Source: Neorhizobium petrolearium (GTDB taxonomy: Bacteria; Pseudomonadota; Alphaproteobacteria; Rhizobiales; Rhizobiaceae). Taken from it: a stretch of DNA of 64,000 nt. Position numbers and translations under genes: made by a program. Shown piece by piece: positions 63,624 to 64,000 of the stretch. Where the stretch lies: assembly GCF_017873175.1 (NCBI RefSeq), contig NZ_JAGGJW010000009.1, positions 124,001 to 188,000 on the forward strand, read 5' to 3'. The first letter of the stretch is position 1; each line of letters opens with the position of its first letter. The notes beneath the pieces are model-generated. The model saw only the letters and a program-made list of their open reading frames with translations, ran no database searches and was not told the origin of the DNA.

Positions 63624-64000
63624 ATGATCGAAAGTCCGAAAACTCTCCCGAAAGTCGACCGCCTAACGGCCTTCTTCGACGCGTTCGAGCTGGAAATCTC
63701 GCTGGAACCGCCGCCGATCAGCGATGGCCGTGCCCGGCTGTTTGTGATTGGAAAACCAGGTGGCCCTGTCGAACGGATCGTCCTTCACCCACGCAGCGAC
63801 ACGCCCCCCGAGCCGTCGGCCTTGATAACCGCGGCGGTCGATTTCGAGGGGGCGCATAACCCGCTGATGAACGCCTTGCCGGACCGGGTCGTCGTTGTCG
63901 TCAGTGACATTCCTACCCTCCGTGACACCGCGGCCGCCTTCATGGCGGAGGCGCTGGAATTGCGTTGCGGCCGCAGCGCCGCCCTCAACCGGCTTTGCGA
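63624..64000 (+). CDS. AraC-family regulator, N-terminal part (cut by right edge)
   Basis: The frame is open to the right edge. The visible ~125 residues (KVDRLTAFFDAFELEISLEPP, then RARLFVIG, and later NPLMNALPDRVVVVV and a helix with LRCGRSAALNRLC) match the cupin_6-type sensor domain of AraC regulators, where the C-G-R-x-A-x-L-x-R-L segment precedes the DNA-binding domain. The start is uncertain: ATG 63624 fits the family better than the in-frame ATG at 63594. Confidence 0.75.
   Translation, partial: MIESPKTLPKVDRLTAFFDAFELEISLEPPPISDGRARLFVIGKPGGPVERIVLHPRSDTPPEPSALITAAVDFEGAHNPLMNALPDRVVVVVSDIPTLRDTAAAFMAEALELRCGRSAALNRLC

Overview
The window reads as a chromosomal or large-replicon segment of an alphaproteobacterium of the order Hyphomicrobiales, most probably Rhizobiaceae (Rhizobium, Agrobacterium or Ensifer type). 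The evidence is the high-GC codon use, a membrane-bound PuuD-type urate hydroxylase instead of a soluble uricase, an RhlE-like helicase, a xylose ABC operon next to an ROK regulator, and many families common in rhizobia. No species call is possible from sequence reading alone. No rRNA or CRISPR array was seen; one tRNA gene is present.

Region 1 (1-14.3 kb): purine and ureide catabolism. On the plus strand puuD and guaD are translationally coupled, followed by an adenylate cyclase and an L-lactate/alpha-hydroxy-acid dehydrogenase. On the minus strand puuE-uraD-alc form a tight run, followed after a HEPN/MNT toxin-antitoxin pair by allA-uraH-metallophosphoesterase. Together they take guanine to xanthine, and urate through 5-hydroxyisourate, OHCU, allantoin and allantoate to ureidoglycolate and glyoxylate. 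Xanthine dehydrogenase is not in the window. AzlCD, an AraC regulator and a 2H-phosphoesterase-like DUF1045 protein follow.

Region 2 (14.4-35.7 kb): mostly ordinary core genes. It holds a split MnmC pair (FAD oxidoreductase and methyltransferase) with start codons sharing one CATG, a ProC-like reductase, a 1240-residue soluble hybrid histidine kinase, an MttB-family methyltransferase, a DEAD-box helicase with a TTG start, an EamA transporter, the conserved ATP-grasp/alpha-E/transglutaminase operon, a protein with a J-domain-like HPD motif, and a xylose ABC system with an ROK regulator and a perfect 19-bp palindrome between them.

Region 3 (35.7-50.1 kb): accessory DNA starting at tRNA-Arg(CCG). 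First come five exported proteins of unknown role, one frameshifted and one a formylglycine-generating-enzyme-like protein without the usual cysteines. A degenerate copy of the tRNA 3' end lies at 41.27 kb. Next is an aromatic-acid-type efflux operon (AraC, FUSC, DUF1656, HlyD) and an MFS/monooxygenase/LysR cassette bracketed by a perfect 19-bp inverted repeat. A 13-bp direct repeat flanks the whole efflux block. An ART-like orphan protein and a broken FitAB toxin-antitoxin pair follow.

Region 4 (50.2-64 kb): a LysR/SDR pair, then a gene graveyard with remnants of a histidine-utilisation operon (hutG, hutU, hutD) and a carboxymuconolactone decarboxylase. A GntR regulator follows, with a divergent operon: a second AllA-like lyase, a second PuuE-like deacetylase, an ABC importer with no ATPase, a sugar-type epimerase and an SDR. 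This looks like an undescribed catabolic pathway. The right end holds a PhnB-like protein, a GNAT, a mobile-mystery-protein A/B (Fic) pair with four 15-bp operator-like repeats at an exact 33-bp period, remnants of an IS3 transposase and of a tag glycosylase gene, a peroxiredoxin and a partial AraC regulator.
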